A stretch of DNA of 38,145 nucleotides from a virus. The first letter of the stretch is position 1. The number at the start of each line of letters is the position of its first letter. Of the stretch, positions 29,404-37,268 are shown piece after piece. Both the position numbers and the translations under genes were made by a program. The stretch is taken from the IMG/VR virus record IMGVR_UViG_3300034013_000367, positions 1 through 38,145 of that record. One strand, written 5' to 3'. The notes below the pieces were generated by a model. The model searched no databases, was not told the origin of the DNA, and saw only the letters and a list, made by a program, of their open reading frames with translations.

Positions 29404-29564
29404 AGCGGCGGCTCGCGATGCTGGAAGCTCAAGTGATGCAGCTGCAGACACAAATGCTGCTATTGGTCCAGGCTCTCGAGGACGAGGCCGAAGACGACGA
29501 ACAAGGCGATGGTGATTTGGATGGCAACCCCGTACGCAGATGTGGCACCGACTCAACTTTCTGA
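29352..29564 (+). CDS. Small coiled-coil protein overlapping HNH gene
   Basis: A 70-residue candidate overlapping the HNH 3' end by 52 bases. GAGGAG at 29336-29341 lies about ten bases before the ATG. The middle is a coiled coil (R-R-L-A-M-L-E-A-Q-V-M-Q-L-Q) followed by an acidic stretch (E-D-E-A-E-D-D-E-Q-G-D-G-D). A shorter start at 29418 is possible. Function unknown; an acidic coiled-coil protein between HNH and terminase could be a packaging accessory. Confidence 0.5.
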   Translation: MPQVPQRKDDAGTQLTVERRLAMLEAQVMQLQTQMLLLVQALEDEAEDDEQGDGDLDGNPVRRCGTDSTF

Positions 29565-29656
29565 CCCCAAGGGGTATTTCGAAAGTCGCTCGGCGTTCTA
29601 TTTGAGCACGCGCGCCCAGTCTTTCTCGCAACGCCACACCCCCTAATATTAAAATT

Positions 29657-29672
29657 TCAAACGGCCGTTTGA
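29657..29672. promoter_or_regulatory. 16-bp perfect palindrome before small terminase
   Basis: TCAAACGGCCGTTTGA lies one base before the ATG at 29674, in the place of a ribosome site, after an AT-rich patch (29644-29656). Its half-site TCAAACG also occurs twice in the IR-B interlocked repeats. It could be an autoregulatory operator, a terminase-binding site or part of cos. Confidence 0.6.
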
Positions 29673-29673
29673 C

Positions 29674-30096
29674 ATGCCCGCCACCCACCAAGCGCCCCGC
29701 AAGCCACCCGGCCGCCGCCTCACGCCGGCAGAGGTGAAGCTTACCGGCGCCGACAAGAAGAACCCGAGCCGTTATAACCTCGACTATGTCGAGCCCGAGG
29801 CTCCGCTTGGCAACGCGCCGGAGCACATGAGCGAGCGAGGGAAGGTGATCTGGTTTGAGTTTCAGACCTACCTGCCATCCGAGGTCCTGCGCTCGGCTGA
29901 CCGGCACTTTGTCGAGGTGACGGCCGAAGAGTTCGCGGCATACCGGGCCAACCCGGCACAGTTCCCGAGCACCCGGCTGGGTTCGCTGTTCCACGCGCTC
30001 GATAAGCTCGGCGGCTCCCCGCTCGGTCGGTTGAAGCTCGCGCGCCCCAAAGCGCCCGAGCAGACCAAGCCCGAGGATAGCTTCGAGGACCTGTGA
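29674..30096 (+). CDS. Terminase small subunit, P27-like
   Basis: A 140-residue protein: a basic Pro-rich N-terminus, N-A-P-E-H-M-S-E-R-G-K-V-I-W-F-E-F (the P27-family pattern of PxHLSExxxxxW), then L-R-S-A-D-R-H-F-V-E-V and a C-terminal helical part. Small terminases recognise the packaging site and load the large subunit. There is no Shine-Dalgarno sequence: a 16-bp palindrome occupies that place, hinting at regulation. Its stop overlaps the ATG of the large terminase. Confidence 0.78.
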   Translation: MPATHQAPRKPPGRRLTPAEVKLTGADKKNPSRYNLDYVEPEAPLGNAPEHMSERGKVIWFEFQTYLPSEVLRSADRHFVEVTAEEFAAYRANPAQFPSTRLGSLFHALDKLGGSPLGRLKLARPKAPEQTKPEDSFEDL

Positions 30097-31787
30097 TGGA
30101 AGGCGCGGCGCTCGTCGCCTACAACTACGCGCTCGACGTGTTGGGTGACAAGATCCCGACCGGTAAGCTCGTACAGCTCGCGTGCCAGCGTTTCATCGAC
30201 GATTTGACCCGTGCGGAGTCCGAAGACTTCCCGTATCGCTTGGACGAGGCCAAAGCTGACCGCGTTGTGAAGTTCATGCAGCGGATGCCCCACACCAAGG
30301 GCAAGTGGGCCGCGCAACGCCAGAAGTTCATCATGCAACCGTGGCAGGTGTTCATCGAGGTGAACATCTTCGGGTGGGTGCACAAGGTCACTGGCCTGCG
30401 CCGGTTCCGCACGGCGTACGAAGAGGTGCCGCGTAAGAACGGCAAGTCGGCGAAGATCGCCGCGCGCGGCCTGTACTTGTTCTGTGCCGATGGCGAGGCC
30501 GGCGCCGAGGTGTACTCGGGCGCCACGAGTGAGAAGCAGGCCCACGAGATCTTCCGTCCTGCGTGGCAGATGGCACACTCGCTGCCCGCTCTGCAGGAGC
30601 GGTTCGGCCTGTCGCTGGCTGGCAACGCGCGCAACCCGGGCCCGATGTTTGTGATGTCGGACATGTCGAAGTTCGAGACAATGATCGGCAAGCCTGGAGA
30701 CGGCTCCAGTCCGCACGCGGCGCTCATCGACGAGTACCACGAGCACGACACCGACCACATGGTCGACGCGATGCAGACCGGCATGGGCGCGCGTGAGCAG
30801 CCGCTGCTCTGCATCATCACCACGGCCGGCAGCAACATGGGCGGCCCGTGCTACGACATGCGCCGTGACTGCGTGCGCGTGCTTGAGCGAACCGTCACCG
30901 ACGAAACGGTGTTCGCGTACATCGCCAGCATCGATGAAGCAGACGCGTGGGACGACCCGGCCAGCCTCATCAAGGCCAACCCGAACTACGGCGTTTCGGT
31001 GTTCCCCGACTTCCTGCTGCAGCAGCTTGAGCAGGCCAAGCGCAGCGCGGCCAAGCAAAACGCTTTCCGCACCAAGCACCTGAATCAGTGGGTCGGCGCG
31101 CGTACGGTCTGGATGAACATGCTAGCGTGGCAGCGGCAAAAGCAGAGCATCACGGTCGAGGAGCTGGCCGGGTGCCCGTGCTGGATGTCGATCGACCTCG
31201 CGAGCAAAAAGGACGTCGCGGCGCTCATCCTGCTGTTCCAGCGCGGGCGCGAATACTACGTGATCCCGAAGTTCTACGTGCCCGAGGCCGCAGTCCTGGA
31301 AAGCGACCGCTACCGCAACTTTGTGGCCGGGGGTCACATCATCGAGACTCCGGGCCCGATGACCGACTACGCGTTCATTGAAGAGGACATCAAGCGGCTG
31401 GCCAAACAGGTCAACCTGCAGGACATCTGTGCGGACGATTGGCAAGCCAACTACCTGATCACCCGCATGATGCAGGACGGCCTGCCCGTGGTCGAGTTCA
31501 ACCAGACCGTACGCAACATGTCGGAGCCCATGAAAGAGGTCGAAGCTCGCGTAAACGCGCGGACGCTTTGGCACGACGGCAATCCGGCCATGACTTGGAT
31601 GATGGGCAACGTCGTTGCGCGCATTGACGCGAAGGAAAACATCTACCCGCGCAAGGACCGGGAAAACGACTCGGCTTGCAAGATTGACGGTCCAGTTGCT
31701 CTAATAATGGCGATGGGGCGCGCTCTCCAGCGGTTCGACGATACCGCGGGCTTCGACTCTTGGCTTGCTGACCCTGTGAGGGCCTGA
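30096..31787 (+). CDS. terL: Terminase large subunit
   Basis: A 563-residue packaging ATPase-nuclease of the Terminase_1 family. The ATPase has the Walker A-like P-R-K-N-G-K-S (about residues 110-116), Walker B A-A-L-I-D-E-Y (about 208-214) with catalytic Glu, and motif III C-I-I-T-T-A-G-S. The nuclease domain begins near M-S-I-D-L-A-S-K-K-D (about 364-373) and continues with acidic residues further on. It cuts concatemers and pumps DNA into the prohead. ATG at 30096 overlaps the small subunit stop (TGATG). Confidence 0.93.
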   Translation: MEGAALVAYNYALDVLGDKIPTGKLVQLACQRFIDDLTRAESEDFPYRLDEAKADRVVKFMQRMPHTKGKWAAQRQKFIMQPWQVFIEVNIFGWVHKVTGLRRFRTAYEEVPRKNGKSAKIAARGLYLFCADGEAGAEVYSGATSEKQAHEIFRPAWQMAHSLPALQERFGLSLAGNARNPGPMFVMSDMSKFETMIGKPGDGSSPHAALIDEYHEHDTDHMVDAMQTGMGAREQPLLCIITTAGSNMGGPCYDMRRDCVRVLERTVTDETVFAYIASIDEADAWDDPASLIKANPNYGVSVFPDFLLQQLEQAKRSAAKQNAFRTKHLNQWVGARTVWMNMLAWQRQKQSITVEELAGCPCWMSIDLASKKDVAALILLFQRGREYYVIPKFYVPEAAVLESDRYRNFVAGGHIIETPGPMTDYAFIEEDIKRLAKQVNLQDICADDWQANYLITRMMQDGLPVVEFNQTVRNMSEPMKEVEARVNARTLWHDGNPAMTWMMGNVVARIDAKENIYPRKDRENDSACKIDGPVALIMAMGRALQRFDDTAGFDSWLADPVRA

Positions 31788-32996
31788 ATGGACTTTTTCC
31801 GCGCGTTTACCAACTGGATCTTTGGCGGCCTGGGCCGGTACTTCGGCCTGCAGCCCATCGGCCCGACGACCTTCGACAACACGCAGAGCCCGCCGGTCGG
31901 ATTCGACGGCGCGATGCAGCTGTCCGCAGTCTGGGCCTGTGTCAAGCTGCTGGCCGAAACCATCGGGTCCCTGCCGCTCCACGTGTACGAGATCACGGCC
32001 CGGGGGCGTCAGCTCGCGGTAAATCACCCGCTCGAGCAGCTGCTCCGTGGTAAGGTCAACGCCTACCAGAACCGGATCGAGTTCCTCGAGTCGGTGGCGC
32101 TCAATCTTGTGATGACGGGCAACGCCTACGTTGCGCTCGAGCGTGACGCGCGAGGGCAGGTCATTTCGATGCTGCCGCTCATGTCGGCGCAGGTGCAGAC
32201 GGTCCTGTTGCAAGACGGCACCGTTGTACACGAGTACACGAACGAAGGCGATATGCGCGTCTTCTCGGGTGAGTCGATCTGGCACCTCAAGCTTATGGGG
32301 AACGGCATCGTCGGCCTCTCGGTGCTCGACTACCAGCGCAACACGCTGAACATCGCCAACGGCGCCGAGCGCAGCGTCGGCAAGATCTATGCGAACGGCG
32401 GCAAGCCTTCCGGCGTGCTCATGATCGACCGGATCTTGACCGAGCCGCAGCGCGCGATGATCCGTGAGAACTTCAACGGATTGACCGAGGGCGATGCCCA
32501 GCGTCTCTTTGTGCTGGAGGCCGGCGCCAAGTACGAGCCGGTGAGCCTCAGCCCGCAGGACATCGAACTCCTCGAAAGCCGCAAGTTCCAGATCGAAGAG
32601 ATTTGCCGCTGGTACGGCGTGCCGGCCGTCATGATCAATCACATGAACGGCACCACGTGGGGTTCCGGCATCCAAGCCATCATTGACGGCTTTTACAAGA
32701 TCACGCTCCGGCCGCTGGCGGAGAAGTTCGAATTGGGGGGTTCGATTTCCCTCCTGCCTCGGTCGGAGCGTGGCCGGTTCGAGCTGGCGTTCGACTTCGA
32801 GGCGCTCCTGCGCGCGGACCCCAAAGCGCGAATGGACGCTTACGCGGTTGGTATCCAGAACGCGGTCATGAAGCCCAACGAGGCCCGCGCCAAGGAAGGG
32901 CTTCCGGCCGAGCCCGGGGGCGATCAGCTGTTCATTCAGGGGGCCACGGTGCCGATCACGCTTGCCGGCCAAGCCCCGGCCCGACCGGCCGCTTGA
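31788..32996 (+). CDS. Portal protein, HK97-type
   Basis: A 402-residue portal of the HK97 family (PF04860). Typical segments are S-A-V-W-A-C-V-K-L-L-A-E-T-I-G-S-L-P-L (about 45-63), G-N-A-Y-V-A-L-E-R and W-H-L-K-L near the middle, and W-G-S-G-I-Q near residue 290. Dodecameric portals form the DNA channel and dock terminase and connector. The gene starts directly after the terminase stop. Promoter-like sequence for the protease gene begins just before its own end. Confidence 0.92.
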   Translation: MDFFRAFTNWIFGGLGRYFGLQPIGPTTFDNTQSPPVGFDGAMQLSAVWACVKLLAETIGSLPLHVYEITARGRQLAVNHPLEQLLRGKVNAYQNRIEFLESVALNLVMTGNAYVALERDARGQVISMLPLMSAQVQTVLLQDGTVVHEYTNEGDMRVFSGESIWHLKLMGNGIVGLSVLDYQRNTLNIANGAERSVGKIYANGGKPSGVLMIDRILTEPQRAMIRENFNGLTEGDAQRLFVLEAGAKYEPVSLSPQDIELLESRKFQIEEICRWYGVPAVMINHMNGTTWGSGIQAIIDGFYKITLRPLAEKFELGGSISLLPRSERGRFELAFDFEALLRADPKARMDAYAVGIQNAVMKPNEARAKEGLPAEPGGDQLFIQGATVPITLAGQAPARPAA

Positions 32997-33033
32997 ATCG
33001 AACGCTTGTTTGTGCTATGATGGGAGCATAGAG
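32993..33033 (+). promoter_or_regulatory. Sigma-70 promoter for protease/capsid genes
   Basis: TTGAAT at 32993-32998, a 17-bp spacer, and TATGAT at 33016-33021 preceded by TGC (extended -10). An ATAGAG motif follows at 33028-33033. This is one of the best promoters in the window and would boost capsid production. Confidence 0.72.
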
Positions 33034-33058
33034 CCCTTCCGTATTTCGGGGCTACCCG

Positions 33059-33727
33059 GTGGACCGCAAGCTTTCCCCGCTCGACGCGCTCGAGTTGAAG
33101 TTCGACGGCGAAGGCCGATTCGAGGGCTACGCGTCCATGTTCAACGGCGTGGACGCTTACGGCGACACGATCATCCCGGGCGCGTACAAGAAAACCATCA
33201 AGCGCAAAACGGGCGATCGCCCGATCCGCATGCGCTGGAACCACTTCGGCCCGGTCATCGGCAAGTGGACCGACATGGGCGAAGATGAGAAGGGCCTTTA
33301 CGTCAAGGGCGAGCTGACGCCCGGCCACTCGGTGGCGAAGGACGTTTACGCGTCCATGAAGCACGGCGCCGTTTCGGGCATGAGCATCGGCTACATTGCG
33401 CGCAGCGCGCGTGAGAAGGCTGACGGTGGCCGTGAGTTGAAGGAAATCGACCTGATCGAAATTTCGGTCGTCGAGGACCCGGCTGACCTTGGCGCGCGGA
33501 TCACCGGCATGAAGGCCGTGATCAACGAGCTGGGCAGCTTCAAAGAGATCGAGGGCTGGCTGCGTGATGCCGCTGGCCTGAGTCGGGACGACGCAACGGC
33601 GCTCGTGAGCCGCGTCAAGTCCCTGAGCCATCGTGATGATGTGCCCGAACCGCTGGACACGAGCAACCAGACCGCCGAGCTGATCGCACGGCTCACGCTT
33701 CACTCCCACATCATCAAGACGAGGTGA
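33059..33727 (+). CDS. Prohead maturation protease, HK97 gp4-like
   Basis: A 222-residue serine protease of the U35/S78 class. The pattern includes F-E-G-Y-A-S-M-F-N (strand 1), catalytic His62 in R-W-N-H-F-G-P-V-I-G, and the serine segment A-V-S-G-M-S-I-G-Y (Ser109 most likely), with L-I-E-I-S-V-V-E-D-P-A after it. It trims the capsid delta domain and itself. The GTG start follows a leader of about 30 bases from promoter 32993-33033; no strong ribosome site is visible. The C-terminal 60 residues may act as scaffold. Confidence 0.9.
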   Translation: MDRKLSPLDALELKFDGEGRFEGYASMFNGVDAYGDTIIPGAYKKTIKRKTGDRPIRMRWNHFGPVIGKWTDMGEDEKGLYVKGELTPGHSVAKDVYASMKHGAVSGMSIGYIARSAREKADGGRELKEIDLIEISVVEDPADLGARITGMKAVINELGSFKEIEGWLRDAAGLSRDDATALVSRVKSLSHRDDVPEPLDTSNQTAELIARLTLHSHIIKTR

Positions 33728-33731
33728 AACC

Positions 33732-34883
33732 ATGGACACCGCAGCTCTGCAGGTCGCGCTCGACGCGCACCTCAAGGCCGTTGATACGGCCATCGAACGC
33801 TACCACGGCCAGCTGGCCGACAACGGCAAGGTCGCCCAGGAAGCGAAGGACGAAGCCCGTGTTACGTCGGAGCAGCTCAAGCAGCTGAACGACAACCTGC
33901 GCGATCTCGCCCAGAAGTTCGCGGCCGAGAAGACCCACGGTGGCGCCAAGAGCAAGATGGCCTCGGCTGCCGAGGAGTTCATCGCTTCCGAGCAGTACAA
34001 GGCGCTCGTCGAAGGCCAGACCAAGTCGGCCCGCGTCGAAGTCAAAAACACCGTGGTCAACGGTGACGGCACCACGTTCCCGTTCCAGCGTCCGGGCATG
34101 ATCCCCGGCTCGTTCGTCCCGGTGACGGTGCGCGGCTCGCTCCGCACGATCCCGGTGAACACCAACGCCGTGAACGCCCTGCGCGAGCTGTCGTGGACGA
34201 ACTCGGCGGCCGAAGCTTCGGAAGGCTCGGCGAAGAAGGAATCGGACATCACGTTCGAGCCGTACGATGTCAACATCCGCACCGTCGCCCACTGGATCAA
34301 GATTTCGAACCAGCTGATGGCGGATGCCCCGGCCGTGGTCGCGTACATCGACCTGCGCCTGCGTGACGGCCTCGCTCAGCGCGTCGACAACCAGCTGATC
34401 AACGGCAACGGCACCTCGCCGAACATCAGCGGCCTGACCGACAGCGGCAACTTCACCGCCTACACGCCGGAGTCGGACGACAACCTGATCGACGCGATCA
34501 ACCGCATCAAGTGGACGATGTGGGCCGCTGGCAACCCGCCCGATACGGTGTACGTCAACCCGGCCGACTGGGGCAAGCTGGAGCGCCTGCGCGAAGGCAC
34601 GAACTCGGGCACGTACTTGTACGGCCTCCCGGGCTCGCCGGCTTCGACCAGCCCGTTCGGTCTCACGGTCATCCCGACCCCGTACCTCGAGGAAGGGAAG
34701 ATCATCGTGGCCCGCACGTCGGACTCGATCGTCCTGTACCAGCGTGCCGGTGCCGTGATTGAAATGGGCTACGTGAACGACGACTTCACGAAGAACCTGA
34801 TCACCATCCGCGCGGAAGAGCGCCTCGCCCTCGGCGTCGACCGCCCGGCCGGCGTGTACTACGGCGACTACACCACGACCTAA
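33732..34883 (+). CDS. Major capsid protein, HK97 fold
   Basis: A 383-residue capsid protein (PF05065). The first 90-100 residues are a helical delta domain rich in Glu and Lys, removed by the protease. The mature part has V-P-V-T-V-R-G-S-L-R-T-I-P-V, A-H-W-I-K-I-S-N-Q-L-M-A-D-A-P (spine helix), V-D-N-Q-L-I-N-G-N-G and the C-terminal R-A-E-E-R-L-A-L-G-V. A strong ribosome site (GAGGTG) and following terminator fit very high expression. Codon use is strongly biased to GC-ending codons. Confidence 0.95.
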   Translation: MDTAALQVALDAHLKAVDTAIERYHGQLADNGKVAQEAKDEARVTSEQLKQLNDNLRDLAQKFAAEKTHGGAKSKMASAAEEFIASEQYKALVEGQTKSARVEVKNTVVNGDGTTFPFQRPGMIPGSFVPVTVRGSLRTIPVNTNAVNALRELSWTNSAAEASEGSAKKESDITFEPYDVNIRTVAHWIKISNQLMADAPAVVAYIDLRLRDGLAQRVDNQLINGNGTSPNISGLTDSGNFTAYTPESDDNLIDAINRIKWTMWAAGNPPDTVYVNPADWGKLERLREGTNSGTYLYGLPGSPASTSPFGLTVIPTPYLEEGKIIVARTSDSIVLYQRAGAVIEMGYVNDDFTKNLITIRAEERLALGVDRPAGVYYGDYTTT

Positions 34884-34905
34884 GGGTCGTGGTTCGCTGA
34901 ACCTG

Positions 34906-34940
34906 AGCCGCGCCGGGGTGACTCGGCGCGGCTTTTCTTT
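34906..34940 (+). terminator. Rho-independent terminator after capsid gene
   Basis: AGCCGCGCC (34906-34914) pairs with GGCGCGGCT (34925-34933) around a 10-base loop, followed by TTTCTTT (34934-34940). Placed 23 bp after the capsid stop, it should lower transcription of the following cassette and connector genes relative to capsid. Confidence 0.85.
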
Positions 34941-34951
34941 AGGAGCGGTCG

Positions 34952-35233
34952 ATGAAAGTGACTGTGAAAGCCCGTACCCTCTTGCATGACAAGCTGGGTC
35001 GGTTGCGCGAAGGGCAAGTGGTGGAGCTGCCCGAGGCCCAGGCCCGCGAGTTCCTGCGGCGTGGGTTCGTGGAGCACTACGATACCAAGGTCCTGCAAAC
35101 GAACCCTCAGCCGCCCGTTGGCGAGGAGCAACTGCCGTCTGTCTCGCCAGCGGGCCAAGCCTCACCCTCGAAGACGTCGAGCGGGTCCGGGCGTGGAAAG
35201 AAGAAGATCCTGAACACCGATTCGTCCTCGTAG
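34952..35233 (+). CDS. Small capsid-adjacent protein
   Basis: A 93-residue protein with an AGGAGC ribosome site. Residues 1-47 form a compact module (V-T-V-K-A-R-T-L-L-H-D-K, V-V-E-L-P-E-A-Q-A-R-E-F-L-R-R-G-F-V-E) seen in many phages just after the capsid gene; function unknown, possibly head decoration or connection. The remainder is Pro/Ser/Lys low-complexity ending K-K-K-I-L-N-T-D-S-S-S. The 3' third overlaps, in another frame, sequence that looks like the true N-terminus of the next protein, so the end of this gene is less certain. Confidence 0.7.
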   Translation: MKVTVKARTLLHDKLGRLREGQVVELPEAQAREFLRRGFVEHYDTKVLQTNPQPPVGEEQLPSVSPAGQASPSKTSSGSGRGKKKILNTDSSS

Positions 35234-35280
35234 CGAACACGACGTACCGAATCGCCCCATGGGCTGACGTTCTGTTTGCC
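35101..35280 (+). other. Upstream coding extension of the DUF115-like gene without a standard start
   Basis: In the frame of the next gene, bases 35131-35280 read T-A-V-C-L-A-S-G-P-S-L-T-L-E-D-V and later V-A-N-T-T-Y-R-I-A-P-W-A-D-V-L-F-A, which is the expected N-terminus of MptE/DUF115-like phage proteins. No ATG, GTG or TTG occurs in this frame between the stop at 34987 and 35281. GAGGAG at 35123-35128 lies eight bases before a GTC at 35137. Confidence 0.6.
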
Positions 35281-35709
35281 ATGGATATTCAGTGGTGGGA
35301 CATGCACATCGCCGAAGTCCGCGAGAAGTTTCCGGGCTTGAAGTGCTCCAGCTCGAACATGGCGAAGCGCCACAAGATCACCCACCTCGGCAAGATGGGG
35401 TGCGATTGGTCGCCACACGGCAACTCCGGCGCCGGCTGCGTCTCGCTGGCAGCTGCTTGGGGCTGCGCCAAGATCATCATGCTCGGTTATGATTGCCAGC
35501 GCACCAACGGCATGGCACACTGGCATGGCGACCACCCGCGCGGCCTCGGCAACGCTGGTGCCATGAACAGGTGGGCCGGCCACTTCCAGCGCTTGGCGCA
35601 GGTTTGGGGTAAAAAGGCCGACATCGTCAACTGCTCGCGTGCCACGGCTCTAACCAGCTTCCGCCGCGCGAGCCTCGAGGAGGAATTGGGTGCGAAAGTT
35701 ACCGCCTAA
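35281..35709 (+). CDS. MptE/DUF115-like phage protein (start uncertain)
   Basis: At least 142 residues from the first standard start, ATG at 35281. It resembles DUF115/MptE-like proteins found beside glycosyltransferases: A-M-D-I-Q-W-W, then G-A-G-C-V-S-L-A-A-A-W-G-C-A-K-I and L-G-Y-D-C-Q followed by H-W-H-G-D-H-P. The family's nucleotide-type loop (A-S-G-P-S-L) is encoded upstream of this ATG, so a protein starting here would lack it. With the next two genes it forms a sugar or methyl modification cassette. The function is inferred from context. Confidence 0.72.
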   Translation: MDIQWWDMHIAEVREKFPGLKCSSSNMAKRHKITHLGKMGCDWSPHGNSGAGCVSLAAAWGCAKIIMLGYDCQRTNGMAHWHGDHPRGLGNAGAMNRWAGHFQRLAQVWGKKADIVNCSRATALTSFRRASLEEELGAKVTA

Positions 35710-36247
35710 CTGCGTACGCGGCCGGATTCGCGGTTTTATCGAGCAGCACGCGTCCGGGCTCGGCGACGATGTCCTAGAGATCGGGTCGCGGATGACAAAT
35801 CCGAACACGTGGTGGATCGTGAACCGCGACTTGGCGCGTGGCCAGTGGACCGGGATCGACATGCAGCCCGGGCATGGCGTCGACCAAGTCGCCGACATCC
35901 ACAGCCTCCCCCAGGATTGGGCCGGCCGATTCTCGGGCGTGCTGTGCAGTGAAGTGCTGGAGCACGTGGCCGAACCGTGGGTTGCCCTCCCCGAGATCCG
36001 CCGCGTCGTTCGCCCCGGTGGACTGGCCATCTTCACGACGCTGTTCGCGTTCCCGGAGCATGGCTTCCCGGACGACTACTGGCGATATACCGTCTCCGGC
36101 CTCACGAGGCTGCTCGAGAAGGCCGGCTATGCCGAAGTGCGGGCAGAGTACCGGGGTGGTATCGAGATCGTCTTGGACGACCACGGAGAGGGCCCGGTGA
36201 ACCGTCGGAAGCTCCCCATGCACGTCATGGCAGTGGCCCGGTGCTGA
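35690..36247 (+). CDS. SAM-dependent methyltransferase (class I)
   Basis: A 185-residue methyltransferase with a strong ribosome site (GAGGAGG) before the GTG at 35690. Motif I is V-L-E-I-G-S-R, an acidic residue follows in G-I-D-M-Q-P-G, then V-L-C-S-E-V-L-E-H-V and V-V-R-P-G-G-L-A-I-F (post-motif). This resembles Methyltransf_11-type enzymes acting on small molecules or sugars rather than DNA methylases, as no target-recognition domain is present. It overlaps the DUF115-like gene by 20 bases. A role in modifying a surface glycan of the virion or host is possible. Confidence 0.78.
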   Translation: MRKLPPNCVRGRIRGFIEQHASGLGDDVLEIGSRMTNPNTWWIVNRDLARGQWTGIDMQPGHGVDQVADIHSLPQDWAGRFSGVLCSEVLEHVAEPWVALPEIRRVVRPGGLAIFTTLFAFPEHGFPDDYWRYTVSGLTRLLEKAGYAEVRAEYRGGIEIVLDDHGEGPVNRRKLPMHVMAVARC

Positions 36248-36921
36248 CGCTACTCACCGCCACCGGCTGCCGGCCGGCTGCATTCGCCCTCCTCGAGCGG
36301 ATGATGCTGGCCCAGACCTACGCCGGCCCGGTTCGTTGGGTGATTGTGGACGACGGCGAGCAGCCGCAGCCGGTAACGTTCGAGCGCGAGGGCTGGACCC
36401 TCGACATCGTTCGCCCTGAGCCGTTTTGGCGTCCGGGTGCCAACACACAGGCCCGGAATCTGCTCGCAGGGCTCGAGTCGATTCACCGCTCGGCGCGGCT
36501 TCTCATCATCGAGGATGATGACCACTACGCCAGCGACTGGCTCGAAACGTGCAACGAGATGCTCGACCGGGCGACGCTCGTTGGCGAGATCCGAGCGCGT
36601 TACTACAACGTGCCGAGCCGCGTAGCTCGGCAGCTCAACAACACGCAGCACGCGAGCCTCTGCGCCACTGCGATGCGCGACGGCGCCATCGAAGCTTTCC
36701 GGCGCGTCTGTCGCCCCGGGTGCCAGTTCATCGACATCGAGTTGTGGCGCGCGTACCGTGACCGGCTGCTGTTCACCGGGAACCGCGTGGTTGGCATTAA
36801 GGGCCTTCCCGGTCGCGGGGGAATTGGCATGGGCCATCGCTCGGGTTTTAATGGCACCAAAGACCCGGACGGCTCAATCCTGCGCCAGTGGGTCGGCCAG
36901 CACGCGGAGTGGTACCTATGA
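36241..36921 (+). CDS. Glycosyltransferase, GT-A (family 2-like)
   Basis: A 226-residue GT-A fold enzyme starting at the GTG at 36241 inside the methyltransferase end. It begins L-T-L-L-T-A-T-G-C-R-P, has W-V-I-V-D-D-G-E for nucleotide-sugar binding, and I-I-E-D-D-D-H-Y as the DxD-type metal motif. It would transfer a sugar to a phage or host acceptor. Its place within the head operon, directly before the connector gene (ATGA overlap), suggests a capsid or tail target, which is inference. Confidence 0.8.
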   Translation: MLTLLTATGCRPAAFALLERMMLAQTYAGPVRWVIVDDGEQPQPVTFEREGWTLDIVRPEPFWRPGANTQARNLLAGLESIHRSARLLIIEDDDHYASDWLETCNEMLDRATLVGEIRARYYNVPSRVARQLNNTQHASLCATAMRDGAIEAFRRVCRPGCQFIDIELWRAYRDRLLFTGNRVVGIKGLPGRGGIGMGHRSGFNGTKDPDGSILRQWVGQHAEWYL

Positions 36922-37268
36922 GCCAAATCACGCTCCAGGAGGTCAAGCAGTTCCTCCGCGTCATTCACTCGGGTGACGATGCGCTCATCCAAACGCTGAT
37001 CGACAGCGCGGAAGATGAGGCGTGCCGGTTCCTGAATCGCGAGAACCTGCCCACGCTCCCGCTGGAATACCCGGCCGACTCGAGCAGCGAAGGCCCTTAC
37101 TCCGAGGAAGTTCCGAGCAGCGAAGACCCCGTCGCCCCCTCGGTGAAGCTCGCGATCTTCTACCTCGTGCAGCGTGGTTACGAAACCTCGAAGCCGGAAG
37201 ACGCCGCGCGCATGCGCGCTTCCGCCGAAACCATCCTGATGCCGTATCGCCGAGGGCTCGGAGTGTGA
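36918..37268 (+). CDS. Head-tail connector, gp6-like (complete copy)
   Basis: A 116-residue protein starting at the ATG at 36918. It resembles the gp6-like connector class (PF05135-type): I-T-L-Q-E-V-K-Q-F-L-R-V at the start, D-D-A-L-I-Q-T-L-I-D-S-A-E-D-E-A, and V-K-L-A-I-F-Y-L-V-Q-R-G-Y-E. These proteins form the ring below the portal. A Ser/Pro/Glu linker (about residues 50-72) is longer than usual. From 37084 onward the DNA is the second copy of the window's first bases. Confidence 0.82.
   Translation: MSQITLQEVKQFLRVIHSGDDALIQTLIDSAEDEACRFLNRENLPTLPLEYPADSSSEGPYSEEVPSSEDPVAPSVKLAIFYLVQRGYETSKPEDAARMRASAETILMPYRRGLGV

Noticed and set aside
29868-31079. Long minus-strand frame (403 residues) opposite the terminase genes
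   Set aside because: Antisense to a clear large terminase; the composition is that of a shadow frame and there is no independent promoter.
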